DNA from: Larix kaempferi
Lineage: Eukaryota; Streptophyta; Pinopsida; Pinales; Pinaceae
DNA length: 64,000 nucleotides
Reading direction: 5' to 3'
Assembly (NCBI GenBank): GCA_027924585.1
Contig: BSBM01000753.1
Span: forward strand, 25,176,001-25,240,000
Made by a program: the position numbers and the translations under genes. Every line of letters begins with the position of its first letter. Within the stretch, counting starts at the first letter, position 1. Below, in pieces: positions 47,459 to 59,569 of the stretch. The notes under the pieces are model-generated. The model was not told the origin of the DNA. It saw only the letters and a list, made by a program, of their open reading frames with translations, and searched no databases.

Positions 47459-50400
47459 TTTATACCAAGATAATATGTCTAGAACATAGTATGAACCTTT
47501 TGGTATCTTTGCGTTTGACCTTTTGGCCCTATCACATATGAATTATGGGTTTATATTGTAACAAATATAAGATACGACGAAATAAAAGTATATATATGTA
47601 TATAATTTGTCTTTGTTATTCTATATAAATTATATTTAGAAGAATTTTGGGTTTGTAAGATCATTTTTAAACTTGGATTTATCAAGTACCAAGAGGAATC
47701 AAATTTTTTGAGATATGATTTTTTTATCATTTAATTAAATAATAACAACAAATACACCATAAGAAATTTGATTCCTCTAAATGTTTGATGGATCCAAATT
47801 CAAGGTGAGTTTATGTCAAATTGGACTATACAACACCAAGAGTCAAAATGAACTATAAAGCACTTGCTGCTCTCAGTGCAAAAATATGATCCATATTAAT
47901 CTATAGAATATGAACATTCTATGACATCAAGGCCTATAGAATTTTTATTGCACAAACATTGGCCCTATCACTCTATCCAATTACATTTAGAAGGACACTA
48001 GATTTGCAAAACATGAACCGTGTTGATCCACACACTATCAGAATTTTGGAATTGCAAGGATGAAAGAGCTTATATTACACAACCATTGTAAGTTCACGAG
48101 GTTAAAATATTAGTGCAATGATACACAATATATATGTCTGTTTATGATATATACACCAGTGTATATACACCAGTATATATGTCTGTTTATGATATATACA
48201 CCAGTATATATGTCTGTTTAGGATGATTATGATGAGGATTGTATGTCTCTTCTCTCTCTCACCCCCTTTATCTCCATCCAACACTTAACAACATAAACTT
48301 GTGAACTTAATAATGCGCGCACATTTTGTAAAGAATAAATGCGCTCGCATTTCGTCTAACATTAAGCGCTCCTATGAAAATATTTGAATTTAACTATAAT
48401 GCGCGCTTGTTATTTGAATTTAAATATAACACGCGCGCATTCTGGAGCACCTAATCACCCACTCCTCTCGCACCCACGTGTTAGCCACAGTCCTATGTGG
48501 TTGGTTCGGACTTACCAAACTTGTGCTATGCAATTTACTAAACCATAGCTAATTAGACATTTCCACTATTTTTCTCAATATGCATGTTTTTCACTGCTCT
48601 CTACAACATGACATACATGACCATTATTGACGAAATTTTAGGCATAGATAGAATTTTTTATGCATATTTCAAATATGTAATTTTAAAAAAAAAATTATTG
48701 AGATTTTCTATTTATTTCCTAATTTTCTTGTGTCATCACTCCTTAAGTCAAAAAACATATTGTTAGTGTTTATTCTGTAACATTTTTTATTTCACAACCA
48801 TTTTAAAAAAAAATTGTATGTTGCACTAGTAGACACCGACCTCTACATGCTATAAAAAATCCAAGTCGAAATAACGGCATTAATACCTCCAAAGGTTGTA
48901 CCCACATTTGATGTACCGTTCTCGAGGTTTGATCACCTACATAATTAAAAAAATAAAAAAATAAACATTTAATTTTGGAAAAATAGTGTTACACTAGTGC
49001 TACAGGTTCTATACATGTCTACCAATTTTTGTAAAATGAAACCGTCATTTAGGAACTAAAAGATTGCACCCACAAAAACATATACCTTATCATTTGCCAA
49101 AAAAATAAAAAGTGACTATTAGAAAAAATGAAATTTGACATAGTTATGTAAATTTTCAATACTTAAAACTTATATATTCATAAACGTGACTCAATTTCTT
49201 ACGTTTCATATTTTTTACTCGATGCAAGATATTTTTTGTAAGTTTCTCAAAAAAACCAAGTTGAGGGATGCCTAATTTTTCAGTTTTCTATTGCATCTAA
49301 CGTGCCAAAAGTGACCCTCATTAGCTTGCACATGCCCATACTCTAGTTACATAGGCTAGCATATACACCAACTTGTATATTCTAGTGTGTATATATATAC
49401 ACATATTCTCGTGTATATACAAATATTTGGTATACAATATACACTAGGCTTGGCATGTATATATACACTAGGCTTAACATATCCAAATTTTGAGTTTCTA
49501 ACTAAATTAGGAGTTGGGATGTGGTGCTTTCATGACAATGACATTACTCTTGATGGGAAAACACTCATGATAATTTCAACGAAAAATTATTCCCTAGATT
49601 AGTACCTCTTATGTTGAAGTCGAACTAGGTAATCATATTTGAAGTATATTATGTGCCTTTCTAGACAAAGAGGGTCCCTCTCGTTCTCATCCATTTTGTT
49701 CAAGCATTTAAAAAAATGTACACTAGTGTATATTCTAGCAAGACCACAGGTATGTATATACACTCTAGTGTATATTACATTAGGCATATTTAGTGTATAT
49801 TCTAAACTATATATACTAGGTATATACTAGTTGCACCAAGGAGCGATGTGCTCTACAACCCAGTTTGTGGGAGATGTTGAGGCCAATTGGTCTAAAGAGT
49901 TGAATATTTGATATAATGCTAAAAGCCATGGAGGCCATATTAATGTAAACTCAACTTTTATTTTCATTAGTTATACAAATTGTTGTTTGATGAAGAATCC
50001 CTTCTCCTTTATGCTTTGAACCATATATGTGAGTTATGTGTCTTCTTTTCAATCTCATGTGTTATTTACTCTAAAATATAGTGCTTACTTGTAGATTGAT
50101 AAAGCGATGGATAAGGTCAATGTCATCATAATCCATTTCCAATAAGGTTAACAAACATTACCACCAGTTTAACACTTACATAATATAAGTGGAGTTAATA
50201 CCACCACTTCAAACCACATAATATAGGTGGATGCTAAAGATAATCCCATGAATACGTGTTACTCTTCTATAAGTTTTTTGGCAATGAAAAATGAAATAAA
50301 TTATTTTATTTTTTAAATTGTAGAGTATCTTCTTACCTTTATACTTATAATTTTTTTTCAAAAAACAATTTTTTTTTTAATTTAATAGCTCAAATCTATG

Positions 50401-51830
50401 TTGTATTTGCACTACATCTTTAAAAGATATCTTTAAGAGGATAAGAACAAGTTCTTATGTGCTATAATGTTTTTGGTGTGAAATAATATTTTTTACTTAT
50501 CAATAACATCTTCTACATAGAACATTAAGGAGCCTATATAAGTTTTAGTCATAAATAATGTTTTAATTACTTTTTTATTAAATTAATTAAAACCCTAATT
50601 ATTCTACTAATACATTTTTTGTGTGAATAATTTTTTAATCTAATACTAAAACATAATGTTTTGGAAACTTCTTTTTTGCTAAAAACATGAGTATAAAATT
50701 GTAATATACATATAAAACTATGGTATTTATATATAGTAGAATGAAAATCTATTAGCATGATGATCGTTGCCGTATGGGAAAGATAGCGTAGATCACAATC
50801 ATTTTCTACAGATTTTTCAATTTGATTGAAAAGGAAATTCGTATTTCTCTGTTTGTTGCATGTATGTAAATACACATCCGTCTTATATGTTGAAATGTGG
50901 ACTGCTGCCGTGTGTGAAAGACTGCATAGATTCAGTTCTAATTGTTGAGTATTGTTGTATGTTTCCCCAATGCATGGGTCAAGTTTTGTTGAGTATTGTT
51001 GTATGTTTTCCCAATGCATGGATCGCGTTTTGCTGAATATTGTTGTATGTTTCCCCAATGCATGGATCGAGTTTTGCTAAGTATTGTTGTATGTTTCCCC
51101 AATGCATGGATCGAGTTTTGTTGAGTATTGTTATATGTTTCCCCAATGCATGGATCGAGTTCTGCTGAGTGTTGTCGTCTAAACGCCCCAATGCGTAGAT
51201 CCATTTTTTAATTGCTGAGTATTGTTGTATGTTTCCCCAATGAATGGATCGATTTTTGCTGCGTATTGTTGTATGTTTCCCCAATGCATGGATCGAGTTT
51301 TGCTGAGTATTATCGTCTAAGCACCCCAATGCGTAGATCCATTTTTTAATTGTTGAGTGTTGTTGTATGTTTCCCCAATGCATGGATGCGTGAGCATTCT
51401 AAATCCTTGATGTATGCGTCTTACCGAGGATAACTCTGCGGGAGTGAACCCTGCATTATCATACTACCCAGAGCAAAGATCTAAGACCTTCTTGATGTGG
51501 GAGACTTCTTGCTTACATTAGCTTGGATGGAAATCGCATTGGTGAATCCGCCACACCAGGTTTATAAGAAAAGTGTCTATTGCTCATTGGTTCTTGTGTT
51601 AAAATATATATAGATTAACCTGGCATATAACACTAGTTCATATATCGATATATATACACTAGTGTATATACTGGTATATGCACTATACCCATGTATACGA
51701 CAACTAGTGTATATACCAATATATACACCAATGTATATATTGGTATAGACACTAGTGTATAGACCAGTATACATATTGGTATATATACTCGAGTGTATAT
51801 ACTGGTCTATACACCAGTGTATATACTGAT
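47459..51830 (-). repeat. Right arm of the giant inverted repeat
   Basis: Reverse complement of 16346-20713. It begins TATACCAAGATAATATGTC and ends in array A. Diagnostic shared blocks are 49380-49790 (with 18380-18790), 50560-51050 (with 17100-17600) and 51370-51570 (with 16570-16770). Differences are scattered substitutions and small indels, so the arms diverged after duplication and are not kept identical by recent conversion. Confidence 0.9.
50935..51390 (-). repeat. 44-bp minisatellite, right arm
   Basis: Reverse complement of the minisatellite in the left arm, with the same two long variant units at about 51170-51215 and 51310-51350. The array structure therefore predates the arm duplication. 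Confidence 0.9.
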
Positions 51831-52343
51831 ATATACACTGGTGTATATACCAATATATACACCAGTGTATATACCTAGTGTATATACTGGTATATACACT
51901 AGTGAATATACTAGTTTTATACACTGGTATATACACCATACCCACGTATAGTAATGTACACTAGTGTATATACTGGTATATACACTGGTATACAAACTCG
52001 TTTATATACTAGTGTATATTACTAACGTAGTATATACAGATATATAATGTATACACTAGTGTATATATATACACTACTGAAATATTCAAGAAAAATATAC
52101 ACTACTAGAATATACACTAGTGTATATACTGGTATATACACTAGTGTACATATATCCTGGTATATACACTAGAGTATATTCTAGCTAGTGTATATACTGA
52201 TATATACACTACTGGTATATATCGGTACACTAGTGTGTATATATACCGATATACAACAGTATATACACTAGTGTATATTCTGGTATATAGACTAGTGTAT
52301 ATATCGATACCTACAGTAGTATATACTGGTACCTACACTAGTA

Positions 52344-52500
52344 TATACAAATCCATAACAAATCTTGTGCAATTTATCAAGTTGGTTATGAATATGAAAA
52401 GTTGAACCAATATAGAAACAATGAGTATGGGGATGATAATGATGACGACAATGAGCTTGGGGATCATGATAGTGACAATGAGCATGAGCCTTCCATATAT
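52344..52500 (+). repeat. Nested inverted repeat inside array A, left half
   Basis: Matches the reverse complement of about 52900-53042 (TGCAATTTATCAAGTTG, ATGAATATGAAAAGTTGAAC, then a GAT/AAT/GAG-rich tract). The two halves point at each other across an array-A block. Confidence 0.85.
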
Positions 52501-52779
52501 GTGCATATATGGAAGTAAGTATATACAGAATCTTAAAAATTTACCAAGCTCATAGACATATACACTAGTATATATACCAGGTATATACACTAATGTATAT
52601 ACCAGGTATATACACTAATGTATATACCTAGTAACATCCTGTTAGAATATGCCCTAGTACTAGTACTCATAATGTATACACTATATATACTAGTGTATAT
52701 ACTGTAGTATATATACTGTATATAAAGCAACTAGTTTATATACCAGTGTATATACTTGTATATCACCATGCCCATTGTC

Positions 52780-53045
52780 ACCATCAACATCATTCTTCAT
52801 TGTAATGCTCATTGTCACCATCACCATCAAATGTAATATTCATTGTCACTATAACCATCCCCATTGTTTTGTTGTCTCATTGTCACCATCACCATCCTCA
52901 TCTCCATGCCCATTGTCACCATTGTCGCCCTCATGCTCATTTTCACCGTCATCATCCCCATGCTCATTGTTTCTATATTGGTTCAACTTTTCATATTCAT
53001 TAGCAACTTGATAAATTGCACAAGCTCTGTCATGGATTTGTCGGC
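52780..53045 (-). repeat. Nested inverted repeat, right half, with acidic reading frame
   Basis: On the minus strand, a frame from about 53045 reads ACAIYQVANEYEKLNQYRNN and then a long Asp/Gly/Glu/Asn-rich tail until a stop near 52857. The motif ATTTATCAAGTTG.T.ATGAATATG occurs again just upstream (53050-53080). It could be a decayed C-terminal tail of an unknown element protein, or simply a CAT/CAC-rich microsatellite next to AT DNA. I cannot decide from sequence alone. Confidence 0.4.
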
Positions 53046-53546
53046 ATATTCATAAACAACTTGATAAATTACATAAAATACTGGTTTTATATATATACAC
53101 TAGTATATACCAGTGTATACACCAGTGTATAGACTGGTATATACACCAATGTATATACCAGTATATGTACACTAGTATATATATCACTATATATACTATA
53201 TATACTAGTGTATACACCAATTTATATATAGTATATACACCAATGTATATACTGGGAGTATATACTAGTATATACACTGTTGTATATACCAGTGATATAC
53301 ACTATTGTATATACAAGTATACACTAATAATATACACTAGTGTATATACATAACAGTAGTAATATACACTAATGTATATATACTGGTATATACACTAGTG
53401 TATACCAGTATGTAAGTACCGTATATAGTATATACTAGTATATACACGATTGTATATACTGGTATATAAACACTAATAGTAACACTGACAACTACACTAT
53501 GTAATACATTTTGTCACCATCAATATATTGCTAAAATAAATATGGT

Positions 53547-53660
53547 TTAGGACATAATGAAGCCTTGCCAAATTTCAACATGTTGATCATGAGGTGTAGG
53601 ATTTTCGATGACATAGTCTTTTAATACTTCAACATAATAGATTGGAAAAATGTTTTGAAC
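53547..53660 (-). pseudogene. Possible terminal exon relic
   Basis: A 37-codon minus-strand frame follows a good acceptor (ATTTTATAG before 53660). It reads VQNIFPIYYVEVLKDYVIEN, then PTPHDQHVEIWQGF, and ends in TAA at 53549-53547. Further open minus-strand text with a protein-like look lies at about 53830-53930. I do not recognise the family. It lies just outside array A, so it could be the end of a gene carried by the neighbouring repeat element. Confidence 0.3.
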
Positions 53661-53699
53661 CTATAAAATATTTTAAATCTATTAATATTTGGAATAAGA

Positions 53700-56600
53700 A
53701 GCAAATGAATAGTTTGCACTAAAAAAATTGAGTGAGTTTAGCATTTCAAAAAATCCCACGTAAATATAATGAAAATTATTCATCAACATTATGTAGAGGT
53801 TTACAATGTTCAACCATTGTGTTTAATCTTCTGGAGTTTCACTGTGTAGAGATTTAGGAATGATGTTTCTTCAAGTGGACACTCCACCCATCTTAAGGAT
53901 TCAAATGAAGTTGTTGTATATGAAAAAGACTATGACAAAATAAATATAGATAGAGGAGAGTATTAACCCTTAGGAAAATAATAGAAAATAAAATAGATAT
54001 AGTTATTAGGAACAAGTTGCAAAAACAAATGATAAATTATGATAAAAATGAAATAAAACTAACAATGAATTATGCTAAAAATGATTTAATAAATTTAATA
54101 TTAATATTTTTTTTGGTAAAAGATGGATAAATAGAATTAATATTAATAAAAAATTTGTAAGTGATAAAATACTATTTAAATTAATAAAGAAAGATATTTA
54201 ATAATGAAATGATAAAGGATTTTAATTTTATCTATTTAAATTAATTAATAGTTGGAAGAATATATATATTTTTATGATATAATATTATAAAGAATTATTT
54301 AAATTAATTAATAGTTGGAAGAATATATATATTTTTATGATATAATATTATAAAGAATTATAATAAGAAAACTATAATTGATTTAAGAAACTTAAATTAC
54401 AAAGTAGTAATAAAAAATTAATTAATTAATAAGATAACAAAATTTAAAATAATAATAAAGTATAATAAATTAATAATTAATAATAATAAATAAATTAGAT
54501 TAAATAATGTCTTAGTATAGGAAGAAGTTTTATATTTAAAAGAGAGTAAAACAAAAAGTTTTAAATTTAAAAGAGAGTAAGACAAAAAGTTTTAAATTTA
54601 AAAGAGAGTAATGGCAATCAATTAAAAGAAATAAAATAAATAATTATTTTAACCTAGAAAATAGTAAAGAAATAAAAAATTTAGCTTAAAGATGGTAAAA
54701 AAAAATAATAATGAAATAAAAATTATTTAGAATAATAAATTAAAAATTATTTATTGGAAAAATAAATTAGTTATAAATGAGTATTAAAAATAATAATTAA
54801 TTAATTAATTAATAAAATAATAAAATAAAAATGACCCAAAATAATGAAGTAATTTAGTATAGGAAAAATAAATTAACTAAATTAAATGAGTATAATTAAA
54901 AAAAGAATTAGAAATAATAATTAATTAATTAATAAGCAAAAGAGAAATAACAAATAAAATAACTTTAGTGTATAAACATAGGATACATAAAATACAAAAA
55001 TTAGAGAGTATTAATAGGTTATGTTATTAGAAAGAAGTAACTAGTATGATATAGTATGATATGAGAGGAAGAATTGTTAAATAATTAAATTAACTTTGTT
55101 ATATGGAAAGAAAAAGATATCAATATCTATGAAAATGAATAAGTTTATGAAATGATGATGATATGTGTAATTATCACATCACTTTGTCCATATGTCTTAT
55201 GAGTTTGGAGAAGTTAAAGCACATTATACAAATTCACATCCTTAAGAGGAACTTGAGAGATACAATTAAATTGAGTATAATAATGATAATGAATATGTTG
55301 AGTTGGTTTTGTATATTTATGTTTAAGTATGAATTGAGATCTTCATGTTTAAGTATGAATTTAGTATAATACTGATAATAAATATCTTGAGTTGGTTTTA
55401 TATATTTGTATTGAAGTATGAGTTGATGTTTTTGAGAACTCATTTAATTTTAGTTGGTATATAGGATTAATCTATTCTATATAGAACCATTTTAATATTA
55501 TATTTAATAAGAATACAAATTATTAAAAAAGATAAATATACACTTATATCATTTTTTAAAAATCCTAAAAGTACTTGGATTTTGTATAGGCCTCATCAAT
55601 TGAGTACAATTGAAAAAGGAATAAATTAAATTTTAAATAAAGATGTAAGACTTAAATGTCTATAACCATTTTTCTTAAAGTATTTCATTAATATAATTTG
55701 TGCATATTTTTCTATAACCATGTGAACGAGATATCATCAAAACACAACAGTAGCCACTCCCTATTTTTGTTTTCACACAGAAAAAAGACAACTTATATTA
55801 AGGAAAAGTTGTGTGAAAATATACATAATGACAAGGAGGGGGAGTTGCCAAATCCATTGTCCATTGCTAAAATACTCAAAAGATAACATTACTCTATCAC
55901 CCTTACAAAGATATCTCCCATACCTGGGCATAAGAACCAACTATACTTAACAAAACAACTGTAATGTGACATAGAAAAAATCAGTCAACAAATGATAGGA
56001 TGGACGTTGAATTTATTATTACATATAGGATATCATTTCTTCCTAATGGTATCTTGAACCATACCTAATATATGACCATGCATTCTTTTCTTTTCAAATC
56101 CCACCATACTAAGCTTCCCAACAAAGTAGGGAATGTCATATGATCTATGAATTCCAACAAATGCATTCAATTACTGATTTTTATAGCATCCACAACACCA
56201 TCATATAAACGTATGTTGATTTTCCTTCCTCCATAAAAGGAATAAATCAAGGTTTGTCTTCAAACATACACATTGACTGGGTTCTTACAACTCTACTTCT
56301 TCATTGTTGACTCCCTTGACTTTCATTGGCTTTAACATTGCCTACTCTCCTTACTATGTCGATCCACTCTCGATAACTGGCCTTGGAATCACTACTTCTC
56401 TATTCCATACTACCTTTAAGATGTATAATTTTCCTCCATTATTGGTTATATTGGCCTTTAATGAGCTTCTAAGGCTCCTTACAAAGGTTATTTCCCTACT
56501 ACAAAGTATTTTCCAGTTTGGGTCATACATAAACTTTCATTTTTCTTAGGTTACTCATAACTTGAACCCAAATATGATATGTTTCTACATTGGGTGAGTT

Positions 56601-58289
56601 CGAATATCACAATGGCACTCTTGAATGTCTTAGGTCTACTCTCCAATTTCCTACACAACCCATGAAAACATCTAGAATTCACAAAGAAACATAATTACTA
56701 GACTCATAGGTTTTAAACTCGAGAAAACCCTCATATGGAAAAAAAATCCAGTGTTTTATTATAAAAATTAAAAAGCCATTAAACATCGACATTGTCTCAC
56801 TCAAGGGTTGATATCCTCTTGTCTTGAAATAGAAATTTTAACAATATTTTTCAACTCTAGAGGCTTGTACGCTTACGAAATATGCCTTTTCTCTCTATGT
56901 CTATTAGCCTCAATAAGCTTGTTAAATTTTGAAAGTCATTTCTATATTATCTTTGAGAGATAAAAAAATTATCTAAAATATTCTTCCCATCCCATTTGAA
57001 CCCTAAATTGAACTCCATGTGTCCTACATATGCACTCAAACACTTAACTTGCCAAATCATTTTGGTCTTATGCTAACCTAGAAACGATTACTATGAGCAC
57101 TTTTACCATAACCATTTCTTTGCTAATTGATTTATTAATCCATACCAATGAGATTCTACTTCATTAATTAACCAAATAATAACAAGTGTTGATTGTTATA
57201 CAATATAACAATTTTTATTTAGTTTTATATACAATTCTCCTTATAACTCCAAAAAACACTTTATAACTCCACTCACAAAGTTTATGAAGAAACATAAAAA
57301 TAAAAAGAAATAGATACAACTCATAATCCCTTTATAAATGCAAAAGCATATGATCACCCTTTTTAAATCCCAATTACATTTCTTATATTTCTTATATAAA
57401 ACAAATGAGACTAAATCATGGCCTAATATTTATGTGAAAGAAAATCCATTTTTAAACTTTATATCCTTAATTAACTTTTTCCAACTTTATGTTTTTAATT
57501 TTTTTTTAAATAACAAAATTACTTCAATACTTTTTTCAACTTTGAAACAAAGCTCCGCTCGCAATTCAATGTAAAATTCAAATAATTCTTGATAAAAAAA
57601 TCATTTTTACAAATTTATCATTTGGTGATTTATGCATTACACCATGTGGAAATAAGTTTGACCAACTTAGCGATAAACTAAATAAATAACATTTCATGAT
57701 GAATATATCGCTATATGCCATGCATAACATTGCCACTCATTCTATTTGTCATACTTCAATTATAATTAAAAAAATCTTCGATATGAAAATTTAAACCTTT
57801 GGCCTTATAAGACTTTAATAAATTAGAGAAACTACGACGAGTTGGAAGTAATAACCATTGTTTCATTTGCATAAAGTTTGAGCAGAAAAGAACTGTAGCT
57901 CCAACGAATTGATTAACAACACACACTTTTGAATATGTTGTAGCGGTAGTAACCACACCATATTCACCACACATTGCTTCATGTTTATATCGCTTAAACA
58001 ATATTGATCCTGCTAGCTAAGCATTGCGATATATACATAACTATACAATGAAAATCAATTGCTAAACCGTACACATATCCAGGCTCTAGATACTTAATAG
58101 CAATCAAAACTTCCAATTCATAAGTAGGCTCTATAAAATTAATAACTATGCTTCCCATGAATGCAGCACTGAACAATCCATTCACTTCAAAAATTTATAT
58201 AACAAGAATTTAAAATGGACAAGAATCTCTGCCATCGATTCATTTCAAGAATTTATATATTAGAAATGGTGGCAATCACTTCAACATAT
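53700..58289. other. Very AT-rich intergenic region
   Basis: 54000-55030 is dominated by AATAATAAA and AATTAATTAATT simple sequence. A 60-bp phrase around GTTGGAAGAATATATATATT is repeated at about 54250 and 54310, and AAAGAGAGTAA..CAAAAAGTTTTAAATTT at about 54540-54610. At 55300-55430 GAGTTGGTTTT(G/A)TATATTT is duplicated ~80 bp apart. Minus-strand frames at 57756-58001 and 57994-58185 overlap but I do not recognise them. Confidence 0.5.
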
Positions 58290-58860
58290 GAGTGTCAACA
58301 TCCAAACCCCTTGTTGACGCTGTCCCCTTCTCTCTGAAACGTGTTGTGAGATATCGAAGTCGCACAATGGAGTCAAGCAAGATCGTGACGAATGCCCTGC
58401 ACGTATTGAACAAAACTTGGAGAACACCATATTTTCACCGGTCTACAGTGCCCATAGCCCTATTCTTTGTTATTTTTCTTGGAGCACGTGCTCAAAGGGC
58501 TCTGCAAGCTTCTCCGCAAAATTGAAAATGACATCAACCAACTCGGATCCTGGAGGGAATGACATTGGAAATTTCGTGTCACAATCAATATGCTCTTCGC
58601 ACGGGCATTTCAAAATTCAATTTCAAATTTGAGTAACTCTTCGGAATGGGATGCGCATCCATGATAGGCATGGATATGAGGTGATGGCATGTGCATACAT
58701 GATAGTCAAGGTCCATGGATATGTGGTCCGACGGGTCATGGATATCTTTGGCCGAAAAATTATTCGCTGCGCACGGAGGGTTCGGGCCAGAAGGTGTACG
58801 TCAAAGCCCCTGCAATAGACTTAATTAGTCTGCTGCGGGGTGCATATGGCTTGCCATAGA
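58290..58860. other. Higher-GC island, unassigned
   Basis: This ~570-bp stretch is visibly less AT-rich than both flanks and keeps frames open on both strands (plus 58292-58525; minus about 58590-58480). It could be a captured gene fragment. No motif lets me name it. Confidence 0.35.
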
Positions 58861-59099
58861 ATGAATCTGTCCTATCTTACCTTGAATCTAGAGAATCTAT
58901 ACATCTTCCTCCATTTTCCCAAAAAATCTAAGATATTAACATTTATTGACATAATTATTGATATTCTTTTAATTTTAAAGAATACTAAATTTAATAACAA
59001 AATTTTATAAAATTTTGAAAAACTATAGAAAAAAATTTTGTGAAAAAATGCAAATTATTTTAAGTCAATTAAATTTGACTAACCAACAATTAGTATATC

Positions 59100-59560
59100 C
59101 CTACTTTAACATAGAATAATAAGATAACATATATTTTTCATTAGTTAAATTAAAAATTGATATGCATATTCATGTTAAAAAATAAAAAAACAATTAAAAA
59201 AGAAGATAACATGTATTTATAATGAGTTTTATGTACTTTGTTATTAAAACATTAAAAAATAGATAACATAAATTTATTATGAGTTTTATGTACTTTGTTA
59301 TTGAAGTATGTTTTTACTGAGTTTTATGTACTTTGTTATTGAAGTATGTTTTTACTTAAAATGATTGAATTTATTTTGTTAATGTTTCAAACACAAATGA
59401 ATATATACATTTTTTGCTTTTTAATTATTTTTTTTATAAAATTAAATATTATAAAAATAAAATTATTAAATATAATATAGATATAATTAAAATTTTCACA
59501 TTAGTTATATTTATTTTAATAGTTATAAGAGAACTACTATGAATGGAATTGTTGCACGAG
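59100..59560 (+). repeat. Dispersed AT-rich repeat, copy 2
   Basis: Related to 9240-9560 in the same orientation. It contains ATGAGTTTTATGTACTTTG three times (two full 55-60 bp tandem units at about 59222-59345), then TTACTTAAAATGATTGAATTT and TTTGTTAATG.TTC. Confidence 0.55.
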
Positions 59561-59569
59561 AGTAGCCAG

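Larger units (their letters stand above)
51640..53480. repeat. Palindromic array A, right outer block
   Basis: Three blocks of ACTAGTGTATATACTGG-type units (51640-52330, 52555-52760, 53085-53480) separated by two non-array spacers that are partly inverted copies of each other. Every unit is a near-perfect palindrome, period about 24-26 bp. The total is far longer than the left outer block. The array stops at about 53480 in AT-rich DNA. Confidence 0.9.

Noticed and set aside
51577-53353. Tyr/Ile/Val-rich frames resembling membrane proteins
   Set aside because: They are translations of the TATA-rich palindromic array A, present on both strands.
16346-53480. A Maverick/Polinton or other giant virus-like element
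   Set aside because: No polymerase B, integrase, ATPase or capsid frame lies between or within the arms; the interior consists of ordinary LTR elements and pseudogenes.
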